64,000 nt of DNA from Mucilaginibacter roseus. Its GTDB lineage: Bacteria; Bacteroidota; Bacteroidia; Sphingobacteriales; Sphingobacteriaceae. This document shows, piece by piece, positions 6,951-15,534 of the stretch. A program made the position numbers and the translations under genes. The stretch covers positions 372,001 to 436,000 of the forward strand of contig NZ_JAJPWV010000002.1 in the NCBI RefSeq assembly GCF_021215455.1, read 5' to 3'. The notes under the pieces were generated by a model. It was not told where the DNA came from. It saw only the letters and a program-made list of their open reading frames with translations, and did no database searches. The first letter of the stretch is position 1. Every line of letters starts with the position of its first letter.

Positions 6951-9221
6951 TTACTTTGCAGACACCGAGAATGGTTTATCACCCTCAGCAACACCGCGAG
7001 AAGTGTTGGGTTTACTATCCATCAACAGGTTAAATGTGCCGCCTTTCATCATATCGCCATAAGTAATATAGTTCTGTGTGTGAGCTTTACCGTTCAGTTT
7101 GGCTGATTGTACATACACATTAGCCTGGCTGTTATTGGTAGCATCTATCACGAATTTCCTACCATTTTCGAGCGTGATGGTAGCTTTTTTAAATACCGGG
7201 CTGCCTATCACGTATTGATCCGTGCCCGGGCAAACGCTGTATAAACCCAGCGCGCTCAATACATACCATGATGAGGTTTGCCCCTGATCTTCATCACCCG
7301 GATAACCATCCTCGGTAGCATTATACAACTTGCTCATAATGTTGCGCAGGTGATATTGCGATTTCCAGGGCTGGCCTGCATAATTGTACAGATAAGCCAT
7401 GTGCTGTATAGGCTGATTGCCATGCGCGTACTGCCCCATGTTGATCATGGCCATCTCCGTCATCTCATGTATCGGGCCGCCGTAGGTGCCTACCTTGAAT
7501 TTATTAGGCTCGGTAAACACCGAATCGAGCTTGGCTACGAATTTCTGATCGCTGCCGATAAGGCCTGTTAAGCCTTTAATATCATGAAAAACCGACCATA
7601 CCCAATGCCATGGCGCACCCTCGGTAAAGGGGCCGCCCCACTCTATAGGGTCAAAATTGGCAGACCATTGGCCATCCCCATCCCTGCCCTGCATAAAGCC
7701 GGTTGCCGGGTTAAATACATTTTTGTAGTTATACATTTGCCTTGCAAAAACGCCCTCGTAGAATGGGTTATTGGTCATTTTAGCTAACTGGTAGCCGCAA
7801 AAATCATCATAAGCATATTCCAAAGTTTTGGCTGTTGCTTCGCGATATTTTGGGTATGGTACGTAGCCCAACTCGAAGTATTCCTTCCAGCCGTCCCGTC
7901 CGTTTGCTGGGCCCCACGGGCCTTTGTTAAATGCTTCATGACGGTAGGCTTCCAACGCTTTTTTCGGGTCGAACGTACGGATGCCCTTTGCCCAGGCATC
8001 GGCAAATAATGATATGGCGTGATTACCGATCATACTACCCGCCTCGCCGGGGAACGACCATGATGGCAGCCAGCCGCATTGATCATACGCTGCCAGCATA
8101 GCCTGCATGTATTGCCCGTGCATTTTAGGGTACATTAAAGCATTTAGCGGAAACTGCGCGCGAAAAGTGTCCCAAAAGCCGGTATCGGTGTACATATAGC
8201 CCTCATGTACCTTGCCATCATACGGACTAAAGTAGTAAGGCTTCCCATTTTTATCATACTCAAAAAACTGGCGCGAGAACAGGCTCGCTCTGAAAAAGCA
8301 TGAGTAAAAAGTAGCTTTTTCCTCCTCCGTGCCACCCTCAACCAAAATACGGCTCAGGTGCTTGTTCCATACCTTTTGGGCGGCAAGTTTGGTAGCCTCC
8401 AGGTTTTTATCCTTACCCAATTCGCGTTGCAGGGTCAGGTCGGCCTGCTCAGGGCTTACGTAGGATGATGCCGCTTTTGCCTGCACCGAGCGTTTGCCAC
8501 TTTTGAACTGTACATAAACGCCCACCTTTTTGCCTTGTATAGCCGTTTCGGATGGGTTGATCTTGTCGTTCTCCTTTGTCCAGGTGCCGCAGGCCACTAT
8601 CGGCGAATCAAATATCACCTCGAAGTAGCTTTTAAAATTATCCGTTAAGCCACGGCCATTATGTACCCAGCCGGTTATCCTTTTATTTTTTATATCGATT
8701 TTGATATCGCTTTGCTCGGTATAGCCATCCAGCACCAAAAAGTTATCACCTTCGCCGGTAAAGCTGAAACGCAGGTGCGCCCCACGCTCGGATGGTGAAA
8801 TTTCGGTAGTAATGCCGTTGTCAAACTTAACCTTGTAATAGTTGGGCTTGGCTACCTCGTTGGCATGGCTGAATTTCAACGCGCGGGCATCCTCATTAAC
8901 CACCAGCTTACCGGCTACCGGCATCAGGGAGAAAACGCAGTAATCATTCGTCCACGAGCTGCATTGGTGCGCCTGCTGAAAGCCGCGTATGGTTTCCTTT
9001 TTGTACTGGTATTTCCAGCCATCGCCGTTGTTACCGGTTTGGGGTGTCCAGGTGTGCATACCAAAGGGTAAGGCCGTTGTAGGATAAGTGTTACCACGCG
9101 TTAGCCTATGTTCAGAATTGGTGCCCTGTAACGTATTTACATACTTCACCAGGTCGGCATCCTGCGCAAATGCCGTGTTTACGGCACATATTGCTAATAT
9201 GCCGGCTTTAATAAGTTTCAT
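6951..9221 (-). CDS. GH92 alpha-mannosidase, exported
   Basis: Calcium-dependent exo-alpha-mannosidase family, 756 residues from the chosen start. A longer frame begins at 9326, but the ATG at 9221 opens directly with a signal peptide (MKLIKAGILAICAVNTAFAQ) and is preferred. GH92 landmarks are the N-terminal beta-sandwich start (VNTLQGTNSEHRLTRGNTYPTT split around G), FWDTFRAQFPL, ADAWAKGI and the catalytic-region block DEDQGQTSSWYVLSALGLY. Members act on N-glycan or yeast mannan linkages in the periplasm. Linkage preference cannot be read from sequence. It is divergent from the leader/S10 unit. Confidence 0.94.
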   Translation of the reverse strand: MKLIKAGILAICAVNTAFAQDADLVKYVNTLQGTNSEHRLTRGNTYPTTALPFGMHTWTPQTGNNGDGWKYQYKKETIRGFQQAHQCSSWTNDYCVFSLMPVAGKLVVNEDARALKFSHANEVAKPNYYKVKFDNGITTEISPSERGAHLRFSFTGEGDNFLVLDGYTEQSDIKIDIKNKRITGWVHNGRGLTDNFKSYFEVIFDSPIVACGTWTKENDKINPSETAIQGKKVGVYVQFKSGKRSVQAKAASSYVSPEQADLTLQRELGKDKNLEATKLAAQKVWNKHLSRILVEGGTEEEKATFYSCFFRASLFSRQFFEYDKNGKPYYFSPYDGKVHEGYMYTDTGFWDTFRAQFPLNALMYPKMHGQYMQAMLAAYDQCGWLPSWSFPGEAGSMIGNHAISLFADAWAKGIRTFDPKKALEAYRHEAFNKGPWGPANGRDGWKEYFELGYVPYPKYREATAKTLEYAYDDFCGYQLAKMTNNPFYEGVFARQMYNYKNVFNPATGFMQGRDGDGQWSANFDPIEWGGPFTEGAPWHWVWSVFHDIKGLTGLIGSDQKFVAKLDSVFTEPNKFKVGTYGGPIHEMTEMAMINMGQYAHGNQPIQHMAYLYNYAGQPWKSQYHLRNIMSKLYNATEDGYPGDEDQGQTSSWYVLSALGLYSVCPGTDQYVIGSPVFKKATITLENGRKFVIDATNNSQANVYVQSAKLNGKAHTQNYITYGDMMKGGTFNLLMDSKPNTSRGVAEGDKPFSVSAK

Positions 9222-9358
9222 AAAAAGTGATTGGTTAGAACAGTATAGTTTAATTCGCCCTAAAATACAGCTATCGCCCTTAAAACCATCACCCTCAACG
9301 TAAAATATTGATGACGGTATACCCAATTAATAAATACTACAAAATTGATAGATTTTAT

Positions 9359-9389
9359 TTTGAACTATGAAACAGAGCTATTACATTTG
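9359..9389 (+). promoter_or_regulatory. Canonical Bacteroidota sigma promoter for the cysteine leader
   Basis: A -33 box TTTG at 9359-9362 and a -7 box TACATTTG at 9382-9389 are separated by exactly 19 bases, the textbook TTTG-N19-TAnnTTTG arrangement. The expected transcription start is near 9394-9396, only a few bases before the leader ATG at 9401. It is the best promoter match I found in the window. Confidence 0.8.
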
Positions 9390-9400
9390 CACTATCTGAT

Positions 9401-9475
9401 ATGACTACTCAAAATATCATAGGTTCAATAATGCGAATGCCTCTGTGCCAAGGGGTCATGTGTTGCTGCTGTTAA
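9401..9475 (+). CDS. Short leader peptide ending in four cysteines
   Basis: A 24-codon ORF (ATG 9401, TAA 9473-9475) starts about six bases after a predicted transcription start. It ends in Met followed by four consecutive Cys codons (TGT TGC TGC TGT) and the stop, with one more Cys at codon 16. Such runs of one amino acid just before a stop are typical of attenuation leaders that sense the charged tRNA of that amino acid; poly-Cys uORFs are known in mycobacteria. The S10 peptidase gene begins 61 bases after the stop. No translation evidence is available here. Confidence 0.6.
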   Translation: MTTQNIIGSIMRMPLCQGVMCCCC

Positions 9476-9504
9476 TTCCCCTTCGGCACGCTGCTACACA
9501 GCAA
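9445..9504 (+). promoter_or_regulatory. Competing RNA hairpins over the cysteine codons
   Basis: GTGCCAAGGGG (9445-9455) pairs with CCCCTTCGGCAC (9478-9489) with a single bulged C; the loop contains the four Cys codons. The last two Cys codons (TGCTGT, 9467-9472) can instead pair with ACAGCA (9498-9503), and GCTG/CAGC (9490-9502) can form a local stem. A ribosome stalled on Cys codons would melt the first stem. There is no T-run after it, so control of translation or a pseudoknot is as plausible as termination. Confidence 0.45.
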
Positions 9505-9536
9505 TTCTCATTACAAAAACTTACTGATATTTTTCT

Positions 9537-11009
9537 ATGTTCGCTTCTTCCCGTCTACACGTATATATTTTTCGCCTGGCTTATTTTGCGCTTATCGCAG
9601 CTGTTTCGGTAACACTTTTCAGCTCGTGGGGCGCTGCACCAAGCAAATTAACCTTTGCCCACGCAGCCGGTGCATCAGCACTAAAAACCACCGTTTCGGC
9701 ACATACCATTAAGCTTGGCGGCAATCAATTAAACTACACCTCTACAGCCGGTTACCTGCAGGTTGCTGATGGCCGTTTTGGCGCCAACATATTTTACACT
9801 GCCTATAAGGTGAACGATGGCCAGCCAAATCGACCGGTTACTTTTGTGTTTAACGGCGGTCCCGGCTCGTCATCCATATGGCTGCACATGGGCGCTTTCG
9901 GCCCGGTACGCAGCACTCCTGGAAAGGCCGGTTACCAAACCAACCCCGACAGTTGGCTTGGCTTCACCGATTTGGTATTTATCGATCCCGTCGGCACAGG
10001 CTACAGCCGCCCTGCCGACGGTACTGATGCACGCCGCTTTTACGGCTACCATGAGGATGTACGTATTATAGGAAATTTTATAAGCCGGTACCTGGCATAT
10101 AATAACCGGCAGCAACGCCCTGTGTTTTTAACCGGCGAAAGTTATGGCGGCGCACGTGCCGTAGGACTGGCTTCGTATTTAGCTGATGAGCAGCATGTAG
10201 AAGTAGCCGGACTAACTCTGATCTCGCCCGCGCTGAACTACCGTTTGATCAGCTTTAAGGATAAAAACACGGCAGCCTACCCGCTATACCTGCCAAGCTA
10301 CGCGCTGGCAGCGCAATATCATCAGCGTTTAATCGCGGAATGGCAGGCATTGCCCGGCAGCGAATTGTATAGGATAGCAGAGAATTTTAGCACGACTACC
10401 TATAGCCGTTTTTTAGCCTCCGGCGATACCATAACACAAACTATTACTGATACATTACGATTGTTAACCGGCTTGCCCGAACATACCATCCGCGGCTTAA
10501 ACGGCCGTATACCCGACCATGTATTTACCCGCTTGGTTTTGAACAACAACCGTGTTGGTATTTTTGACGCAAGAACAAGCGGGGCAAACAATAAGGCCGA
10601 TCCAAGTTCGGCACGCTTGAGGGCGGTGTTTCCGCAGGCATTTAAAACTTATGTTGAGGATGAGCTGAAGTACCGTAACGCACTCCCCTACCTGGCCACT
10701 ACTGCAACGCCAAACTGGAATTACGGCCCCGCTGCCGAGGGTAGTTATTTAAATGTATTGCCTACCTTAACCACATTGCTTTACAAGCATAAGGCTTTGA
10801 AAGTAAATATAGTATCAGGCTATTATGACCTGGCTACACCAGTAGCCACCATCAATGCATCGGTAAAACAGCTATTGGCTAACCAAGCCTTTAAAACAAG
10901 GGTAAACGCGCATTACTACCAATCAGGCCATATGCCTTATATCGATGATGAGGTCAACCACCAATTCTCGGCCGATAGCCGCGGTTTTTATGCCGCAACT
11001 TTAAATTAG
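9537..11009 (+). CDS. Serine carboxypeptidase, family S10, exported
   Basis: Alpha/beta-hydrolase peptidase of 490 residues that removes C-terminal amino acids. An N-terminal hydrophobic segment (residues 12-32) is a signal peptide or anchor. The oxyanion motif is FNGGPGSSS (105-113). The triad is S202 (TGESYGG), D431 (GYYDLATP) and H465 (SGHMPY). Bacteroidota carry many such S10 proteins of unknown substrate. It lies downstream of the cysteine-rich leader ORF and its stop overlaps the end of the convergent mannonate dehydratase gene by four bases. Confidence 0.92.
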   Translation: MFASSRLHVYIFRLAYFALIAAVSVTLFSSWGAAPSKLTFAHAAGASALKTTVSAHTIKLGGNQLNYTSTAGYLQVADGRFGANIFYTAYKVNDGQPNRPVTFVFNGGPGSSSIWLHMGAFGPVRSTPGKAGYQTNPDSWLGFTDLVFIDPVGTGYSRPADGTDARRFYGYHEDVRIIGNFISRYLAYNNRQQRPVFLTGESYGGARAVGLASYLADEQHVEVAGLTLISPALNYRLISFKDKNTAAYPLYLPSYALAAQYHQRLIAEWQALPGSELYRIAENFSTTTYSRFLASGDTITQTITDTLRLLTGLPEHTIRGLNGRIPDHVFTRLVLNNNRVGIFDARTSGANNKADPSSARLRAVFPQAFKTYVEDELKYRNALPYLATTATPNWNYGPAAEGSYLNVLPTLTTLLYKHKALKVNIVSGYYDLATPVATINASVKQLLANQAFKTRVNAHYYQSGHMPYIDDEVNHQFSADSRGFYAATLN

Positions 11010-12208
11010 ATTTGGCTACGCAATATGCCCAGTTCAAGTCCGCGTAGTTCGGCCAAGCCCCTGAGCCTGCCGATTGCTGAATAGCCCGGGTTAACTTTTT
11101 TATCCAGATCATCCAGCATTTGGTGCCCATGATCGGGGCGCACAGGTATAGATAGGTTTCGCTGTTTCATTACCTGCACCACCTCTTTAATTACAGCATA
11201 GATATCTGTATCGCCTTCCAGGTGGTTATCTTCAAAAAAGTCGCCATCGGCATTGCGTTTGACATTACGCAGGTGTAAAAAGTTGATCCTCTCGCCAAAC
11301 TGCTTCACCATTTCAGGCAGATCATTATCTGCCCGTACACCGAATGACCCGGTGCAAAAGCATAAACCATTGCTTAGCGAGGGCACGGCATTAAAAATAT
11401 ACTCCAGATCGGCAGCGGTGCTCACCACACGGGGCAGCCCTAAAATAGCATACGGCGGGTCGTCCGGGTGTATAACCATCTTCACGCCGCATTCATCAGC
11501 TACAGGAATTACCTGCTCCAAAAAATAAATCAGGTTAACACGCAAACGGTCTGCATTAATATCTTCATAGGTTGATAGCGCATCCCTGAAATTGTCTATG
11601 GTAAAATGCTCTTCGCTGCCCGGCAAACCGGCAATAATATTGGCTACAAGCTTTGCCTTTTCGGCATCATTCATTTGCTCAAGTCGGCCGGCAGCGCGCT
11701 GTAGTTCGTGAGCGGTATAATCATTTTCGGCACCCTTACGTTGCAGCATCAACACGTCAAAAGCGGTGAAAGCGGCCTTTTCAAAACGAAGGGCCCGGCT
11801 ACCATCTTCCACCTCATAGTCCAGGTCGGTACGCGTCCAGTCAAGCACGGGCATAAAATTGTAGGTAACGATCTTTATACCGCATTGCGCCAGGTTCCGC
11901 ATAGAGGTTTTATAGTTGTCTATCAACTCCTCAAATCCGGGCGCCTGGGTTTTAATGTACTCATGCACGGGCAGGCTTTCAACCACGTTCCATTCTAAAC
12001 CGGCATCGGCAATCAGTTGTTGCCGCTTCCTGATCTCCTCAATCGGCCAAACAACACCATTTGGAATATGATGCAGGGCGGTAACAATACCGCTACAGCC
12101 AGCCTGCCTGATGTCCTGCAAACTAACCGGATCGGCCGGACCAAACCAACGCATGGTTTGCTGCATACGGATACCTGTATTTTTGTAGGAAGCGAATTGA
12201 GGTTGCAT
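11006..12208 (-). CDS. uxuA: Mannonate dehydratase
   Basis: Converts D-mannonate to 2-keto-3-deoxygluconate in hexuronate catabolism. It has 400 residues; E. coli UxuA is about 394. Recognised by [18 protein letters not shown], the TALHHIPNG block, metal-binding [17 protein letters not shown] and the C-terminal RPDHGHQ. An alternative start at 12166 (MQQTMRWFG) would match the E. coli N-terminus more closely and has AGG seven bases upstream, so the first 14 residues are uncertain. No uxaC, uxuB or kdgK is adjacent; the gene stands alone among other sugar genes. Confidence 0.95.
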   Translation of the reverse strand: MQPQFASYKNTGIRMQQTMRWFGPADPVSLQDIRQAGCSGIVTALHHIPNGVVWPIEEIRKRQQLIADAGLEWNVVESLPVHEYIKTQAPGFEELIDNYKTSMRNLAQCGIKIVTYNFMPVLDWTRTDLDYEVEDGSRALRFEKAAFTAFDVLMLQRKGAENDYTAHELQRAAGRLEQMNDAEKAKLVANIIAGLPGSEEHFTIDNFRDALSTYEDINADRLRVNLIYFLEQVIPVADECGVKMVIHPDDPPYAILGLPRVVSTAADLEYIFNAVPSLSNGLCFCTGSFGVRADNDLPEMVKQFGERINFLHLRNVKRNADGDFFEDNHLEGDTDIYAVIKEVVQVMKQRNLSIPVRPDHGHQMLDDLDKKVNPGYSAIGRLRGLAELRGLELGILRSQI

Positions 12209-12326
12209 AGATGATTAGTTTATAGCGTATTTAATGATGAAAAAATCGTTTAAACGTTTCTTAAATCAGCGGATCGAATATAGTAATTTCAATAAATTAG
12301 GGCGATAATATCATCGATACTTCAAC

Positions 12327-13328
12327 ATGATTTATTTACTAAGCAACCGCCGGATATTTTTAAAGTTCATCATCAGCCTTGCTGTAATCCTGGCTGTAGC
12401 TACGGCAACTTTAAGCGCACAAAACATTGAGACATACGGCGTTTATTACGCTACCGGCAAGTATCAGGATAAAATTTTGCTAACGCTGCGTAAGTTTTTA
12501 AAGGATGGCGAAAAGTGTTACCTGGCAGTTGACCTGAACACATTGAGAACGCAGGTGATTAATGCGTCAGCATTAACAGTACAGACTGAAAGCTGGCAAA
12601 CCATAGCAGCCGCTAACGCCGCCACACCCTATTTTAAAGCTATCACACGTGCTGGTGAACAAGCCCTACCAATGCAGGATGCCGGTATTGTTCAAGGGTT
12701 TACCAGGGAAAAAGGCGTAAACCTTACTATCGATCTTTGCCCATCGCACAAACCGCTGGATCGCGTTATCTTCACTTCACTTATCAGCGAGTTTAGCAAA
12801 ACAGAAAAACCGGTACCGCTTTCGTTGTCCATATCGGGCAGGTTTATGCTTACCCACCGGGCTGATATTGAATGGCTGAAAAGTCTGGAAAAAGCAGGCA
12901 AACTTTCGATAACCTGGATAAACCACACCTATAACCATCATTACAGCCCGGGTGTGCCTTTGCAGGAAAATTTTCTGCTTAAGCCCGGTACGGATGTACG
13001 CTTTGAAATACTCGGCACGGAGATAGCCATGTTGCAACACGGCCTGGTGCCTTCGGTATTTTTTAGATTTCCGGGATTGGTATCTGACAAGGCCATGGTT
13101 GATAAGGTGCTTTCTTTCGGACTAATACCCATTGGCAGCGATGCATGGCTGGCTAAGGGGCAGCAAGCCGCGCCGGGCAGCATAGTGTTAATACACGGAA
13201 ACGGCAACGAACCAATCGGCGTTAACGATTTTCTACAATTGCTGCGCAGCGAAAAAAAATCGGTTATTAGTCGCCAATGGCTGCTTTACGATCTGCGCGA
13301 GAGCCTGCAAGATGAATTTGAGAATTAA
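12327..13328 (+). CDS. Exported polysaccharide deacetylase-like protein
   Basis: Protein of 333 residues with a signal peptide (hydrophobic 9-30, ending LSAQ). From about residue 130 it resembles a NodB-homology fold: LTIDLCPS (133-140) at the position of the TFDD motif, an HxxxH pair H200/H204 in INHTYNH, FRFPG (motif 3), and a late VLIHGNG strand. The first motif keeps D136 but has Leu instead of the second, metal-binding Asp. Activity as a deacetylase is therefore uncertain. The first 110 residues match nothing I recognise. Confidence 0.72.
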   Translation: MIYLLSNRRIFLKFIISLAVILAVATATLSAQNIETYGVYYATGKYQDKILLTLRKFLKDGEKCYLAVDLNTLRTQVINASALTVQTESWQTIAAANAATPYFKAITRAGEQALPMQDAGIVQGFTREKGVNLTIDLCPSHKPLDRVIFTSLISEFSKTEKPVPLSLSISGRFMLTHRADIEWLKSLEKAGKLSITWINHTYNHHYSPGVPLQENFLLKPGTDVRFEILGTEIAMLQHGLVPSVFFRFPGLVSDKAMVDKVLSFGLIPIGSDAWLAKGQQAAPGSIVLIHGNGNEPIGVNDFLQLLRSEKKSVISRQWLLYDLRESLQDEFEN

Positions 13329-13341
13329 GCGGCCTTTTGAT

Positions 13342-13851
13342 TTACAGCTTTACTACCAGAAAATTGTTTATTTCTTTTCCATCAACAACTAAAGCGCTGT
13401 ACTCGCGGTCAGTTATCTCCATTTTACTTACGCGATAGTAAAATGGTATACATGTACTACCTTTTTCTTTTGTAACGGTGTATGATAACACAGCGCTGCC
13501 CACATTTTTAATAGCTACTTCATAATTAAAAACGCCGGCTTCTTCAAGGATTACGGAAAAACCAATTGTACCGTTGGATATCGGGTCAGTTGTTTCAGGG
13601 TTCGCTATTCGCCAATTTTTCACAGGGTTGCCGGTTTGCTTATCGGTTACGGTTACATCTGCATCGACTATATTTTTTGTTAAAATCAGATTTTCGCCCG
13701 TTGTTTTATCTGTAAATTTTAATAAAATTCTGGGGGGTGCCCATTGGCCTGCCAGCGTACTACAATCAATTACCTCTTTATCTTTTTTGCTACAGGCAAC
13801 AAGTATCACCGCCAAAATTAGTGCAAATGCAAAGTGTAAGCGTTTTTTCAT
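13342..13851 (-). CDS. Hypothetical lipoprotein
   Basis: A 169-residue protein with a lipobox ending at C20 (LVAC) followed by SKKDKE. The rest is beta-rich with paired late strands (YRVSKMEITDREYSALVV). No catalytic motif is seen and no function is assigned. Its 3' end converges on the deacetylase-like gene with 13 bases between. Confidence 0.75.
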   Translation of the reverse strand: MKKRLHFAFALILAVILVACSKKDKEVIDCSTLAGQWAPPRILLKFTDKTTGENLILTKNIVDADVTVTDKQTGNPVKNWRIANPETTDPISNGTIGFSVILEEAGVFNYEVAIKNVGSAVLSYTVTKEKGSTCIPFYYRVSKMEITDREYSALVVDGKEINNFLVVKL

Positions 13852-13958
13852 AACTGGTATTTTTTAAGGTCCGGATTTGTCAGAGCAATTTAACCATCTT
13901 TTTTTACAATAACGAAATTTTCAACTGCCAGACAGATTTTATGTCCGGCAGTTAAATG

Positions 13959-14606
13959 CTATTGATGTGCCTTAAGCCACTCTAATCGCCGTTGATCGGG
14001 TAAATGGGTAACTTTAAAGTTCTCAAATTTAGCTTCAAACCCGTTGCCGTCCGGGCTGGCTGCCATCAGGCCTACCATCACCGGTTTATTGTCCTGCAGC
14101 GGCGCATTGCGTGTCATGATGTAGTTTTTGTCGTCCAGCGAGTAAAATATCTCTACTGCATCCAGCCTGCGTACTACCTTGATCCATATAAACGGCGGAA
14201 CTTTATCCAGCGTTAATACGCTCCAGTCGCTTTTGCCATGTGTAACTACGGTGCTTACGTTAAATTTACCATCTACAAACTCAACCCCCGTTTTAATGTA
14301 GTTTTCATGATCGGTACGTATCATCAAGCCCATTTGGTCAAAACGTGCCTTGTAAGCGCCGGTAAGTTTAACCTTGGCCTCAAATTCGCCGCCGTATAGG
14401 CTGTAGTAAAAAGGCGCATCGTCAACCGTAAAGCCGTAGTGCGATATGCGCCAATAATCGCTTTTGGGCGTTACCTGCATAATCAGCGCGTTATTTTTAA
14501 TATCCCAGCGTTCGGGCTCATTATACCATTGCATCTTCTCGAGGCTTTGGGCATTAGCTTGATTTAACCCACATAAAAGGGCTATGCTAAACAGAAGTTT
14601 CTTCAT
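13959..14606 (-). CDS. Exported DUF1349 domain protein
   Basis: A 215-residue protein with a signal peptide (cleavage after ANAQ near residue 20). The body is a concanavalin-like lectin/glucanase fold of the DUF1349 type, also found at the C-terminus of some beta-xylosidases. Characteristic segments are DQMGLMIRTDHENYIKTGVE, FIWIKVVRR and VGLMAASPDGNGFEAKF. It probably binds or hydrolyses carbohydrate, but DUF1349 proteins lack an established activity. It is divergent from the LuxR-type regulator, with 57 bases between starts, so the regulator may control it. Confidence 0.82.
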   Translation of the reverse strand: MKKLLFSIALLCGLNQANAQSLEKMQWYNEPERWDIKNNALIMQVTPKSDYWRISHYGFTVDDAPFYYSLYGGEFEAKVKLTGAYKARFDQMGLMIRTDHENYIKTGVEFVDGKFNVSTVVTHGKSDWSVLTLDKVPPFIWIKVVRRLDAVEIFYSLDDKNYIMTRNAPLQDNKPVMVGLMAASPDGNGFEAKFENFKVTHLPDQRRLEWLKAHQ

Positions 14607-14663
14607 ATGTTCGTAAAGGTAATTACCTGTTAAAAATTGTTCAATGGTTATAAATCACCATAT

Positions 14664-15410
14664 ATGCGCAATCTGCTTGATATAAAACTATTCTCGCAAA
14701 ACTTTGATACAGCCGATGCCGCGCAACAGCTGGAAAATGCCCGCAGCATAGCCCAATTATATACAGGGCTTGAAAACGGAATCAGCGTACTGAGCGATAT
14801 GAACACGCGTAAAAGCTACCTGTACTATGGTTCGCTGGCTGAGCAGATCGGGCTTGAGCGCAAGGCAGACAGCATTGACACCATTTGGGAAGACGACCTG
14901 CTTAACCGCGTACACCCGGATGATCTGCAAAAGAAATACCGCCTTGAGTTCAGTTTTTTTAAATTGCTGCAAGCGATGCCGGTAGCTGAACGTACTGAAT
15001 ACGGGCTGATAACACGCCTGCGCATACGTACTGACGACGGGCAATATCTTACGATACAGCACCGGCTCATCTACATCGGCAGCTCGGCTAACGGGAGTAT
15101 ATGGCTGGCGCTTTGTTTGTATAACCGCGTTTATAACCATCCCGGGTTCGATGCCCCTTCGGGCGTAATTATTAATAACCGCACCGGCAAAGTAATTGAT
15201 GATGATGGGCAAAAGTTCAAAGGCCTGTTGTCGCTGCGCGAGAAGGAGATTTTGCAACTAATTAAACTCGGACGGCGCAGCAAAGAAATTGCCGAACAAT
15301 TATCGCTCAGCATCAACACCGTAAACCGTCACCGGCAAAACATATTTGAAAAGCTCAACGTAAGCAACGCTATGGAAGCCTGCCGAATGGCCGATTACCT
15401 GGGTTGTTGA
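14664..15410 (+). CDS. LuxR-family transcriptional regulator with PAS-like sensor
   Basis: A 248-residue protein from ATG 14664; a TTG at 14637 would add nine residues. The C-terminal LuxR helix-turn-helix is clear (LSLREKEILQLIKLGRRSKEIAEQL and SINTVNRHRQNIF, split for length). The N-terminal 170 residues include a PAS-like alpha/beta region (VLSDMNTRKSYLYYGS, LTIQHRLIYIGS). There is no receiver domain or membrane helix, so it likely senses a cytoplasmic ligand or redox cue. Candidate targets are the divergent DUF1349 gene and the exported protein downstream. Confidence 0.85.
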   Translation: MRNLLDIKLFSQNFDTADAAQQLENARSIAQLYTGLENGISVLSDMNTRKSYLYYGSLAEQIGLERKADSIDTIWEDDLLNRVHPDDLQKKYRLEFSFFKLLQAMPVAERTEYGLITRLRIRTDDGQYLTIQHRLIYIGSSANGSIWLALCLYNRVYNHPGFDAPSGVIINNRTGKVIDDDGQKFKGLLSLREKEILQLIKLGRRSKEIAEQLSLSINTVNRHRQNIFEKLNVSNAMEACRMADYLGC

Positions 15411-15534
15411 TATCGCCCAAACAGACTGACAGGGAAGGTTGGATTAATTGATTTGTATACTTTGGCAAAGTCAAGCATCAGGCGATGCGCCATTTGTATC
15501 AACCAAACAATTAAATTAAACATACATCAGCATT

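Noticed and set aside
13923-13953. Terminator after the DUF1349 gene
   Set aside because: A 12-bp stem with one mismatch exists, but the minus-strand side lacks a T-run, so intrinsic termination cannot be supported.
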